Part shown: one piece after another, positions 26,233-36,723 of the stretch
Layout of the letters: the number at the start of each line of letters is the position of its first letter
How positions within the stretch are numbered: position 1 is the first letter of the stretch
Source: Phoebastria nigripes
Taxonomy: Eukaryota > Chordata > Aves > Procellariiformes > Diomedeidae
Length of the DNA: 64,000 bases
Direction: 5' to 3'
Assembly: GCA_035582835.1 (NCBI GenBank)
Contig: JAYKAV010003358.1
Location: 153,065-217,064 of the forward strand
Program-made: the position numbers and the translations under genes
Notes under the pieces: generated by a model
What the model was told of the DNA's origin: nothing
What the model saw: the letters and a program-made list of their open reading frames with translations, nothing else
The model's database searches: none

Positions 26233-29200
26233 ACAATTATATAGAGAGGGAGGCACCAGTAGACCTGATTTTGGTTGTAAACCAGAAGAGATATTATTAC
26301 ATTGGATGTAGCTATTGCAGTGTGATGCAGATTTATTCAGGAATAACATTTATGCCCCAACCACACTTCAGAGTGCTCATGCTATACACAGTAATTATAT
26401 TTATCAAGTCAGTGATAAAAAGCATGCAAGATTATGAGAACTTCAAAAAGTTTTTATGTCCTGATGGAAATTGTTTCAGTTCAGTTTTAGTCTCATGTCT
26501 AGGCAGATTTTGTTGGCTTTGCATGTTTTTGACAGGAAGGCATGTGGCATTTAGTGGTTTTTAACTGAATATTGGTTTGGGCTTTGAAATTTGTTCAAAT
26601 CCTAAGGCCAAAATGTATCTTGGGCAGTAGAAAATTAGGACTCCTGAGCCAGAATATGTTTGCTTGAATCCTTATAGAATGAAAGTGCTAAATTTGATGG
26701 TACTGTATATTTGGAAAACTAATCACTCCCAAAATCATACGCAAAAATTCTAGCCATCTAGGCCTTTTTTGTGGCAAAGAAAGTGTTGCCAGTCCTGAAG
26801 CACTAAGAAATCATGAGTCATGAATGTTACTTTTTTGTAGGCATTGAAAGAAGGGATTCATGTATAATTGCATGGTTTCACCAAGCTGAAGCTTTAAGAA
26901 AACAAAGTGTATTGCAGGAATCATAATAAAATACCGAGAGTTGGCAAGATGGAGAAGTGTCTGGTGCTTAAATTTTGCTTCGGAAACCAAAAGTTCAGAT
27001 TTATCTTTAGGTATATTATTTGGGTTTTATACTAACGTGGTTCTATGGAATTACATGCTCTTTGAGGGCAGAAAGTTACCATTTTAAACAAAACCACACT
27101 ACGTTCCCATTGGCTTTTGCCAATGAATGCTTTAGTTGATGTTCAAAATAACAGCTTTCATTTCTATCATTATATAACTTGTCTGTTTAAATGACATTTA
27201 TAATCCTCGTTAAATGTAGAATTTTTAAAGTGAAAATTTGCTCTGATAGGAAACTTCCTTCAAGCTTGGTAGCCTTTCTTTTTTTTCTTCCCCATCCTTG
27301 CTCTGACTGTTATAATTCATATAAGGTGGTATGGGTCTATGCTAATACCCCATATTCTTGTGCTTGACCAGCAGGTAATGATCACCACTAAATTTAAAGT
27401 GTTTTCTGTCCTGCAACTGGCATAAACGGAATGAAACAGATAGGGAGCAGAGGAGAGGACAAAAGAAGTGAAAGGAGGACAAGGCTTGGGAGCAACTATT
27501 GATCTCCATGCATAGATTGGGGGTTGAGGTGTCTAGAAAGGGTCACCTAATACTCTGTAGACTCTACTCTGTACGAGGTTTTTGAGCATAGTTGAATCTA
27601 ATAGCAGGAAGAAAGAAATAATAGATTTTTGTGGGGATTTTATTCTATATGTTCCTACTTAAAAGACTACAGGACTTCCTGAAACTTGCTTCCAGCAGCT
27701 CGAAACTAATTATAACACCTTTTTGCTCCTCAAGATAATGTTAGTTGTAGCGCTGACTATCACAGCTTTTGTAACTTTAGGTGATGTTACTTTAACAGTA
27801 TACAAAGATTTCCTTTCTTGCACTTTCTTCTTTGCAAAAATGAAATTTAAGTATTGCAAAGAAAGGTAAGATATGGGGAAGGATTATAAGAAAGCAAAAA
27901 TTATTCACCTAGAGATCACCAGGGCTCCTTCAGTGATAAGGTAGTGTATCAGCTAATTTACTTTCTCAAAAACACAAGCAGCCTGCTCTGAAGAGGTCTT
28001 CATCATTTCCCTACCCTTAAGTAACCACTTTAAACAGCATCAAGATGTGTACTATAATTTCAATTGACTTTTTGTTAATTACTGTGTCTACCTGCTGTTT
28101 TGCAGGCAGACATGAGCTCATTTTGCCTATTCTCCAATCAGAAGTTGCATAGCTGTGGTTAGTTCTGTGCATAGCTCAAATCAATTAGTCCTGCTGAGAG
28201 ACAGGATGTATTAGCTGAGGTCCAGTTCTGCTCCAGAATGGGTGCATGGCTTCTCATGTGCTTCAGAGTTCAGTTAGAACAAATTTGTATCTTTCTGCAG
28301 AAAGTCACATAACAGACCATACTCTTACAGAGCAACTAATTTTTGAAATTAATACTAAATACAAATCATAATTTCAGATGACCAGCAATTAAATCTATCT
28401 TCATGATAGATTTCAACCAAGATATGTAATACTTCTGTTATTATAATTGTGTGAGGAGAAGTTTTATATCTGTGTATTTTTGACATATTACGTTTTGTCA
28501 CATTACATTTTTTAAAACCAAATTTTTCCTTGAGTTAGAAGGCATTTTGATCATATATGCCAAAACAGAAAGAGCACAGACTGTTCACCACTTATATAAC
28601 TCTGTCTCGGGAACAGATTTTTGTACACAACCCTCCCTAAGACCTTGAGACCCATGGTTGCAAAAACAAGAGGACTCACTTTTTTCCCCTGCCGTTTGCA
28701 TTAAAATAATTGATTTTAAATTTCTACAGAATCCTCTGTCCAGAAATTTTGTAGCTTATAGTCTGTTACAGAAAGCATAAATTAAGTCCACTGCAGCATG
28801 GCAGTACTGGAAAATTGTGTCCACCTCATTTGGCAGATGAGGAACATGAGAAAGTAACCACCATACCCATGGTTAAAGAATTTCTGTGTCAGAGCGAGAA
28901 GCAGGGCTCAGACAGTGCTGCATTTCTAAGGAGAAAGTCTTGAGAGTCAATAAGTCTCACGGCTGTTAAATAATTCCCTGCATTCATAAACGTTATTTAA
29001 TATATATTCTCCAGTTCAGGGGACAAGATTTACTGCATTCTTTATAAGCGATGCAATAAAGAGGCAAGCTTTGGTCAGCTGAAATAATGTTTTAATTAAT
29101 ACCATACCTCCCACATGCAAATACCATTAAGACAACCTTTGATAAATGGGCATATTTCCTAAATATGTACAAGTTAAATGAGCCTTGCATCTAATGAAGG

Positions 29201-30049
29201 GATCCAAAATTAAAGCAAGTGTAGGAGAGAGACTTGAATACAGAATTTTTATGTTTAAACAATTAAATGGTTAGTATAGACTTAGTCACCNTTAGGTTGG
29301 TCATGTTTCTAAATATTCTAATTACATTTTCCCACTCAGTCTGCCAGCTACAAACATTTTTTCACTTACAGATATCTGCTGGCAGGACTGGGAATTTGGA
29401 CTTGGGCCTCTGACAGCAAGAGAAACCCTAAGTTGTTAAAATGCTAAAAGGAGGTATCAATGTGACAAAGCCTCTTGTCCTCCTCCTTCTGCCCAGTCAT
29501 ATGCTCTAATCCAGAGCAGGTTGCTATGTGACTGTTCATATCCACAACTGTTTGGTAACCTCTGAAAAAGAAATTACTGGTTTCAAACTTGTTCCTACTT
29601 CCAAGGTTTCTGCAACAAGGGAAAAAAAAGAAAAAAAAAAAAAAGCCAAAAATGAAAAGAGAGAAAAGGATGAAGCCTGTAGGCTGAAGATAGATAAAGC
29701 ATGTTCAATGTTGGCTATGTGTTTGTTTTGCAGTATTAGAACTGAACCCTGCCTAATGGTGGGTTCAACAGTAATGATAGGGTTTAAACCATTGTCTTAA
29801 GTATTTTGGCAAAGAATAGAATAATCTCACATGAATTATTTTTCCCAGAAGATTCCTACTGTCTTGCACTGTGCCTGAACTTGATTAAATCACTTTTACT
29901 GCCTGATGCCACCTGAACCTAAAGCCCAGTAGGACATGGGTCAGAACCAGTGATGTTTATGCAGAGGATAAGAGACAGGGAACAAGCCAGTGTGTGGAAT
30001 GATTTTGACAGAAAACACTTGTGAGTTGCAAGGAGACATGAATATCAGA

Positions 30050-30600
30050 GGCTTGTGATGGGAGAGGGAAATTGGGCTTGGAATGGCTGAAGGATGAGGT
30101 TAGGACTACAGCTTGACTGGAAACTGCTTTGTGGGAAGGAAGGGAGACAGATCTTTCTTACCACACCAGGGAGGATGCAGAGTAGGACCAGCTGGGGAAA
30201 GAAACAAGGGCAAAGTTGGTGGGGTCACTGAAGATGATTGAGAAACCAGAGTAGGGCAACAAGGACTTAACTTGGGAGAGTAAGAGTGTTGGTAATCAAA
30301 TATGGGGAAAGGGTGTAAGATAAGGCATGCAGGGGAGGCAGAAGGGCAGATCTGGGACTGGCAGGATGACAAAATTGGCCCATTGTACCAAGAATGGCTA
30401 TGTAAGGAGCTAGAATTGGGGGCTGGAAACCGGGTTTAGATAACCAGGTGTGGAGAATAAGACTGGAAAATGATACTCATGTCCAGGGGCAGAGAAGAGA
30501 GAGAATGAGAAGAGGGACAGATTGGAAAGAATGGGGCAGAAGAGACCAAGCTTAGGAGAAAAGAGTGGAAAAGAAACAGGCAAAACAATTTCCATCCATT
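30050..30600 (+). other. Purine-rich, strand-asymmetric stretch
   Basis: For about 550 bases the + strand is dominated by G and A (many GGGA, GGAGA and AGAAG words) with few long pyrimidine runs. As a by-product, Pro/Ser/Leu/Phe-rich frames stay open on the - strand (30106-30372 and 30410-30595). I treat these frames as compositional, not genes. The composition shift is visible, but its cause is unknown. Confidence 0.6.
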
Positions 30601-31809
30601 CACCGCAGAAAGCTCAGAGGGAAGCCTACAGCTCCTGTGTAAATGATTAGTACAGACTGTTCTGCTGCAAACCAACAGTGGTGAAAACTAATCCCCTCTC
30701 GGCTCAGACATGCACAAGCTGGGACAGAACAACATTATATAGAATGCAAAACCTAACAAAGTTCTCGCACTTTCTAGCTTTTGATTATCTGTGGAACTTT
30801 AATTTGTCTCTTTCATTAATTATACTATTAATCTTCAATTATGAGACCATATTTATTTTTTTTCTGCAGGCTTTCTGCTTGTGATCTTTTTAAATGCTTG
30901 ACTTTGCCATCTCAGTAGTCTCCTTTTAATACAGTCCTCCTTCAATATGTAATCAAATTACACTGTAATAATAAATGAAAAAAATGCAGGCATTGTTTTA
31001 GTTGCTCGTTAATTGCTCATTTAATTAGAATGCTCACTAATTTGCAAAATGCAGGTTCTGACAATGGATTTCATAGTCATTACTACAAATTGGTCAGCTT
31101 TTCCTGTAATTTCTTTGAGTGGACTCTCATGATCTAACTGAGAACCATGTGAAAATACTCTCAATTAGTTGAAGTGTCTAAGCTCAGGATGGAATAATAT
31201 GACCTGATTTTTTTTTAGCTCTGACCTCTCTGGAGTGTTTCAAAGTGTTGGGCATATAGTGTAGTCACTCAATAGCATGTATGACTGAATGCTGGTCTGA
31301 GCTGGGCTGTTATTTTGTTATATTCTTTCCCTTATCATTAGTTTGTGCCTGTGCAGCACTTCAAACATTTAAAGAACTCTACAAATGGTTAGCCCTGTAA
31401 AATTCCTTCTGGCAGGCGTCAAAGTGAACAAACTACAGACTTCTTTGTAGTTCATTGGAATTGACTCTGTACAGTATGAGGACTTGAAAATGGCACAAAT
31501 GTAAGCATTTTCTTTTATCATTTTAATAAATTTTCTTGTCAATAGTTTCAACAACTTTGTCTGCAATGCTTTTGTGCTTCCTTGATCACGCAGGAAACAT
31601 CACAAACATACTGAAGATGGGTATGACATAAGAGGAGATTTCCTTAGGCTCAAACATATATTTGCAATAAAGCAGGGGCTTCCCTGAGATGAATTTTTTG
31701 GAGATAGTTGGATGTTGTATAACGCCAGTGCTAAATACACACTTAAGCTTTGGAGCTAGACAGAAAATGAGATTTCATGCACAGGGAATTCAGACACTGA
31801 GCTGCTTCT

Positions 31810-31926
31810 CTCTCCCGCCTTTCTCTCCCGCCTTTCTCTCCCGCCTTTCTCTCCCGCCTTTCTCTCCCGCCTTTCTCTCCCGCCTTTCTCTCCCGCCTTT
31901 CTCTCCCACCTTTCTCTCCCACCTTT
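31810..31926. repeat. 13-bp minisatellite, 9 copies
   Basis: Nine back-to-back copies of CTCTCCCGCCTTT span 117 bp. The first seven are identical. The last two carry the same G-to-A change (CCCACC), suggesting they share an ancestor. A pyrimidine run follows to about 31956. The array lies 317 bp before the acceptor of the next SMYD3 exon. Its pure pyrimidine + strand produces spurious repetitive frames on both strands. Such arrays commonly vary in copy number. Confidence 0.95.
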
Positions 31927-32243
31927 CTCTCTCTTTTCTTTTTTGTTTTTCTTCCAAATTAGGATAAAAAGTTGAAATAGTAATAATTTGGGGGGGATTA
32001 ATAATTTCAAACAATATTAATCTGGAAATGTGAAAAAGTGTTCCTCCATGGAAATTATTTTTGGCCCTTTTCTTCACCCTTCGTAACAGTAGTCAATTTC
32101 TTCTAGGAAATAATTTGTTAAGATAAAATTTTATTTTATGCTGGAAAATGTTGTATCCAAAAATGTTACCTTAGCTATACATACACCAAATATGGAATTT
32201 TTGTAAAATATACCAACTCTGGTTTTGTATGTACTGCACACAG

Positions 32244-32354
32244 CTCACCATCAGCTATATTGAATCACTGATGCCCACCAGTGAACGCCAAAAGCAACTG
32301 ATGCGCCAGTATTGCTTTGAATGTGACTGTCTTCTCTGCCAGAATCAAGAAAAG
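32244..32354 (+). CDS. SMYD3: SMYD3 internal exon, catalytic Tyr and post-SET zinc site (about residues 235-271)
   Basis: This 111-bp exon of 37 codons is phase 0 at both ends (CACACAG|CTC ... AAG|gtaggt). It begins LTISYIESLM, where Tyr corresponds to human Tyr239, a key residue of the SMYD3 active-site channel. It continues through a basic helix (SERQKQLMRQ) into YCFECDCLLC, which holds the cysteines equivalent to Cys261, Cys263 and Cys266. With Cys208 from the previous exon these form the zinc-binding post-SET motif. All ligands are present, so the enzyme should be active. The tail CQNQEK leads into the TPR-like C-terminal domain. The exon is symmetric, so skipping it would keep frame but remove the catalytic Tyr and the zinc site. 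The donor lies at the start of an 18-bp direct repeat. Confidence 0.97.
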
Positions 32355-32356
32355 GT

Positions 32357-32403
32357 AGGTTGAATGAAGAAATTCCTTGCCTGGAAGGTTGAATGAAGAA
32401 ATT
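32357..32403. repeat. 18-bp direct repeat beside the splice donor, period 29
   Basis: AGGTTGAATGAAGAAATT occurs exactly at 32357-32374 and again at 32386-32403. The first copy begins two bases into the intron (donor gt at 32355-32356). It looks like a small local duplication of the intron start. The second copy also contains a GT but in a weaker donor context. Confidence 0.85.
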
Positions 32404-34237
32404 TTCCAAGGCCTGAGAGCAGCTTCCCTTCCTTTACGTAATACTTATCTTTTGCTACTAATTGAATGGCCAGAATAGAGCAGAAAATGACCTCTGCCCT
32501 CAGTGCTGTTTATGTTGCTTTGAAAGACAACCGCGAAGGAAAGAAAAGCAGGAAATGTTGACAACATGATAAGAATTTCTTGCTAAAACATGCATTGTTC
32601 ATAAAGCTAGGAACCACTTCCAGTTCCAAGATGTGGTTCAGATCATTTTGAGATTCAAGGACCTCTGAACATGAGGGTTAACATGACTTTAAGCTGAAAG
32701 GATTTTTTTTTTCTATTCAAAAGAATAATCTTGGAACTTTAACTGAAGCTACTTGTCTGATGCTACAGGAAGGCTGTGCTTATCCTCATAACAATGTTAA
32801 ATTAATTCTGACAAACACCTGCATCAATAATTTTCAAGAACTACCAGACATATTCAGCAGTTGTTAGAGAGAGTGGTGAACCTCCTTGGATGACTGTAGT
32901 TTTTATGCTCTCTTTCACAAGTTCTTGGAGTAGCAGGTCAGTAGTTGTAGTAGATAAAATTTTGTTTAGCGTGACCTTTTACTAGGGTTCAGCCTAGCCT
33001 GGTTTAATTATATTCTGGGTTGTTTCATATTTATACAGCCTGGCCAGAATAGTTTTGGATCCAAGCCTGATGAGAGATCAAATGAAATATGCAAAATAAG
33101 GCTGGCTTCATAGCAGTTTATGCACTTTGTCTCTCTAGTTATATGTACACTTATTCTTATGTTCACAAATGCCTGTTTTGGGTGAGTCACATGCCATAGC
33201 TAAATGTGTTCCCAGTAGTATTGATTCTAGGGAGCATGATATGATTCATGAAATAATTGCTGTACAGCAAAAAAGAAAAAAAAAACACTAAAGTTTAAAC
33301 TCTGTGTTGGGTAGGACGGTTGTGTGTGTGTGTAGTTTTGTTCAAGCCAAAGTACACCCATCTGAATACATAATGTATCCTTTTTATTCATCAGTAAGCA
33401 ATTCAAAAAAGAGAACACAGAAAAGTTGCAGGCTTATGACATAATGCTAAATTACTTCCTGTACATGTGGAAAAGTTGTTGGCATTCTGTGCCTGATAAA
33501 GATTGCTGCAATGCTACTCGGAGGCAGTGAAGGAAAGTGAAGACCTCTTTTTGTCTTTCTTTTAAAGATGCTCACTCAACTGCCATGAAATCTCAGATTA
33601 GTTTTGGGGAATGGCATCCCCACAGATGCAGTGACAATTAAGAAAAATAAGCAGGCTAAAGAGTCTTTAAGGATCGCTTAACAGTTTGTGAAAGGGTAGA
33701 CAAGTGGTGTAAAGACCATTCAGCATGTGGAATGTTTTAAGAAACAATATCCGTAGGCTGGAGTACACTTCTCTGTTAGAGTCAACATACAACATCAAAA
33801 AATATTGTAGTGAAATTATATGTGCATGTATTAATGAAAACAATAGTCTCATACATAGATTAAAATTAATTAATGATTTTTTCTCTTTGAAATTTTAACT
33901 GTGGTTTGAGTTCATATTCTATAGATCTTTTTTGCCCACTGGCAAAATTCCCTGTGGGGATGATACTCCAAAATGTTTGGAAAGCTCTTTGTGACTACAT
34001 TCTGAAATTCTGTAGTTTCTTCATTGTTACCATGTAAAGAGGTTTATGAAGGGCTAGGAACCTCACATCAACTTTGCCTGTTGATGTCTCTGAAGAAGAT
34101 ATCCTTATCCTCAGCTTCAGTCTAGGATGGTTAGATATAATCTGCAGCAGTCCTCATAGTACTGCATTTCATTTCTCTGAATTTTGACAGAAATTTTATA
34201 AATACAACTGTTTACATGACTAACTTGGAAACATAGA

Positions 34238-34249
34238 TTTTTTTTTTTT

Positions 34250-34303
<54 letters not shown>

Positions 34304-34328
34304 TTTTTTTTTTTTTTTTTTTTTTTTT
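34238..34328. repeat. 91-bp poly-T tract
   Basis: An almost uninterrupted run of T has single interruptions at 34262 (C) and 34303 (G). On the - strand it is poly-A. The sequence that would precede such a tail on the - strand (right of 34328) shows no AATAAA signal and no recognised gene or element, so a retropseudogene tail is not supported. It may be an expanded homopolymer or partly an assembly artefact. Confidence 0.9.
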
Positions 34329-36698
34329 CCCATTGATCTCAGCCACTGTTGGTAAGCTGAGAGGCATGTAACACTGCAGCTACAGTGGGACATAATATTT
34401 TCGGAAATTCTGTTTTTTTAAATTACAGAATGGCTGGATTTAGATGCTCAAAAGTCATCAGTTGGCAAAATTATTCAATAATATCCCTGCTGAAATACCC
34501 CTGATACTGACACAAATTTCCAAGACATCTTGGAAAATTTTTAAAAGGCAAAGTCTTTGTCAACAGAATAAGCAACGGCTGCAACTTTGGGTCATCAAGG
34601 GTGGCAGATTCAATATTGTGATTCAAAAAATATAATCAGCTAACAGTAAATTCCCATATTACAACATTGCTTTGCAAATATGATGGCTTAGTCAACAGCA
34701 ATCCATCTCATAAATCTTTGTTATAGGTAAAAATGCAAATTCCATTTTTGCTAGGAAATGCTTTATGCCTTCAAGTAAGTTATTGGGTGTTGGGGATTTT
34801 TGCAGTTATAGTCATCTCATCAAGAAAGTTAGAATCCTTTTTCTAACAAACACTTATAGAGATCATGGCTTCTTGCTACTCCCAAATTCCAGTCTTACTG
34901 AGTGAGCCTGCCAGTTGCTGAGCACATACTAGGGACCAGTGAAAGCAGAGGGATCACTCCTGAGATGCACACGTCAATTTACAGTAAAACTATGTCAAGT
35001 CATTTCCACTGTAGTTTTTATTCTACATCTTTTGTAATGTTTTAAAAGCGATCCTGAGAATGCTGTGGGAAATATACATTAAAGTTTATATAAAGGGCAT
35101 ATAAACCTTATATGTATTAGTACTTAGTTACCTGTATGCTTATTTATTCATATTTATAAAAATACTTTGCAAGTTTCTTATCAATGAAATTCATGCCTCC
35201 TGCTATATTTTCTAAAGGCTTGTTCATTTAGTCTTATATGTCCAAGTGAAGAAGGAAGGTGGTATCAAGTTTCTGTTCTCAAGTCAGTTACTGACTTCGT
35301 AAGTGACCTTGGGTAATTAGTTTTATTCAAAAGCAACCTTTGTGTTTTCTAAGACCTTGCCCTTATTTTTCATAATTAGTGAGAAGCTACCGTTTCAATT
35401 GGAGCTGAACAGATTTTTGACTAGAAACCAGATCAGTCTGTCTAAATCGGGGACCATTTTTGTGAATGTTCTGTGAAGCTGTTTTGCTCAGTTTCCCCAA
35501 ATGCAGCATGAAGATGACAATTCATACTTCTGCTGAGTATTCTCATGTCCAAAAGATAATAAAAAAAGATGCTGCATTTTCTAAGGTCTTTTAGCTTTAA
35601 GTGCTGGATTTGTTTTAATGAGAATAATTCCTTGAAGTGGAATGGGTTGAGGTTAAGTTGTATGGTTTATGCAGTTCCCATTGCCACATGGTATCTTAGT
35701 GCTCTGTGGGGAAAAAAAAAAAAAAGTCGTATTTAACCTCAGACATCTACATGAGCAAATAACAGATTTAGCCTACAAAATGCTGCTAATTTCTCCTAAC
35801 TTTAGTTAGGCATCTAATCTAAGCCAGTTTTTAGCCTCCCTCCATACCCAAAGAAAAGACAAACGCCTCATTCATATTGTCATGCAGTAGAAATCTATGA
35901 AAACTGGAATGGATATAAGAGCTTAAAGGAATGCCTTCAAGTAAATACCCACACTTTAGACAGAAAAAGTTGGGTGAGAGAAATTATGCTGCTCCATGAA
36001 GCATATATAAACACAAAATAAAGAATCACATGATTATGTTTCTGTGCTAGCTGACACGGATAGCAGAGTGCAGTTGCAACTATGTAGGTTTCAGCACGCT
36101 AACATCCAGATTGTCAGTAAAATTTGTTTATGCAGATCACTTCAAGCATTTGTCTCTGGCTGCTGCTGTAGGCAAATATATCTTACAGCCAGTGTCACTG
36201 CTTCTTCACTGTTATTTGTGCTAAAATTAATTAAACTCGGATAGTGGTTACATCATACTACAATCACACGGTTTAGCTATGCATACAAACAAGAGTAGTA
36301 TGTCAAAGTGCTCTTTTGCCATTCTAGGTTACATGATTCTGCAAGGGCTTTTTCTAATATTTCAGGTCTCTGATGAACTATGATTTACGAGGCAACTTAT
36401 CTATGAAGAAACATTCTTTATTTCTCATTTACTGTAATACTTCCTGTCACAGCTATATAAAACAGCAAAATTCACTCCGACACCAGCAATGACTTTAAAA
36501 TTCACAGTCACTTGGTCTTTTTAGCTAGATATGGCAACTTCATACAGCATAAGAATCTTCTCTAACCACTACCTAAGTATACACAGTTCACTTGCACAAT
36601 TGTCTAGATCTGAGACTGTAATATGGCAAAGGCTGCATTTTCAAGTATACTGAAACAGGCTGCAGCCCAACCACAGGGACTCTGTTGAAGCTGAAGTT

Positions 36699-36723
36699 GT
36701 TGAAGTTGAGCATCAACTTCAAC
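36699..36723. repeat. Perfect 11-bp hairpin with 3-nt loop
   Basis: GTTGAAGTTGA (36699-36709) and TCAACTTCAAC (36713-36723) are exact reverse complements separated by GCA. The left arm is part of a GTTGAAG-like degenerate repeat starting near 36683. It would be a stable cruciform or RNA hairpin. Its function is unknown. Confidence 0.85.

Larger units (their letters stand above)
23465..32243 (+). other. SMYD3 intron, 8.8 kb
   Basis: This is non-coding. Contents noticed are an inverted repeat at 24069-24098, a TA/CA low-complexity run at 25208-25235, a second inverted repeat at 26206-26232, an A-rich run at about 29620-29645, a purine-rich stretch at about 30050-30600, an AT-rich block with repeated TAAT cores at about 30940-31070, and a 13-bp minisatellite at 31810-31926. 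The acceptor is CTGCACACAG at 32243 with only a modest pyrimidine tract. No second gene was recognised. Confidence 0.85.

Noticed and set aside
28090..28125. Acceptor-like sequence (CCTGCTGTTTTGCAG) that might start an exon
   Set aside because: The downstream sequence does not match SMYD3, and the exons on either side already join in frame.
29528..29800. Lys/Glu-rich 90-codon frame
   Set aside because: The Lys/Glu-rich part is a translation of an A-rich low-complexity run.
31689..32077. Repetitive frames on both strands over the 13-bp repeat (PPFSPAFLSR-type and GGRERRERKA-type)
   Set aside because: They are translations of the minisatellite. The 13-bp unit gives a 13-residue period in every frame, so openness carries no coding evidence.
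34238..34328. Poly-T as the tail of a - strand processed pseudogene
   Set aside because: There is no AATAAA on the - strand before the tail and no recognisable coding or UTR match in the neighbouring sequence.
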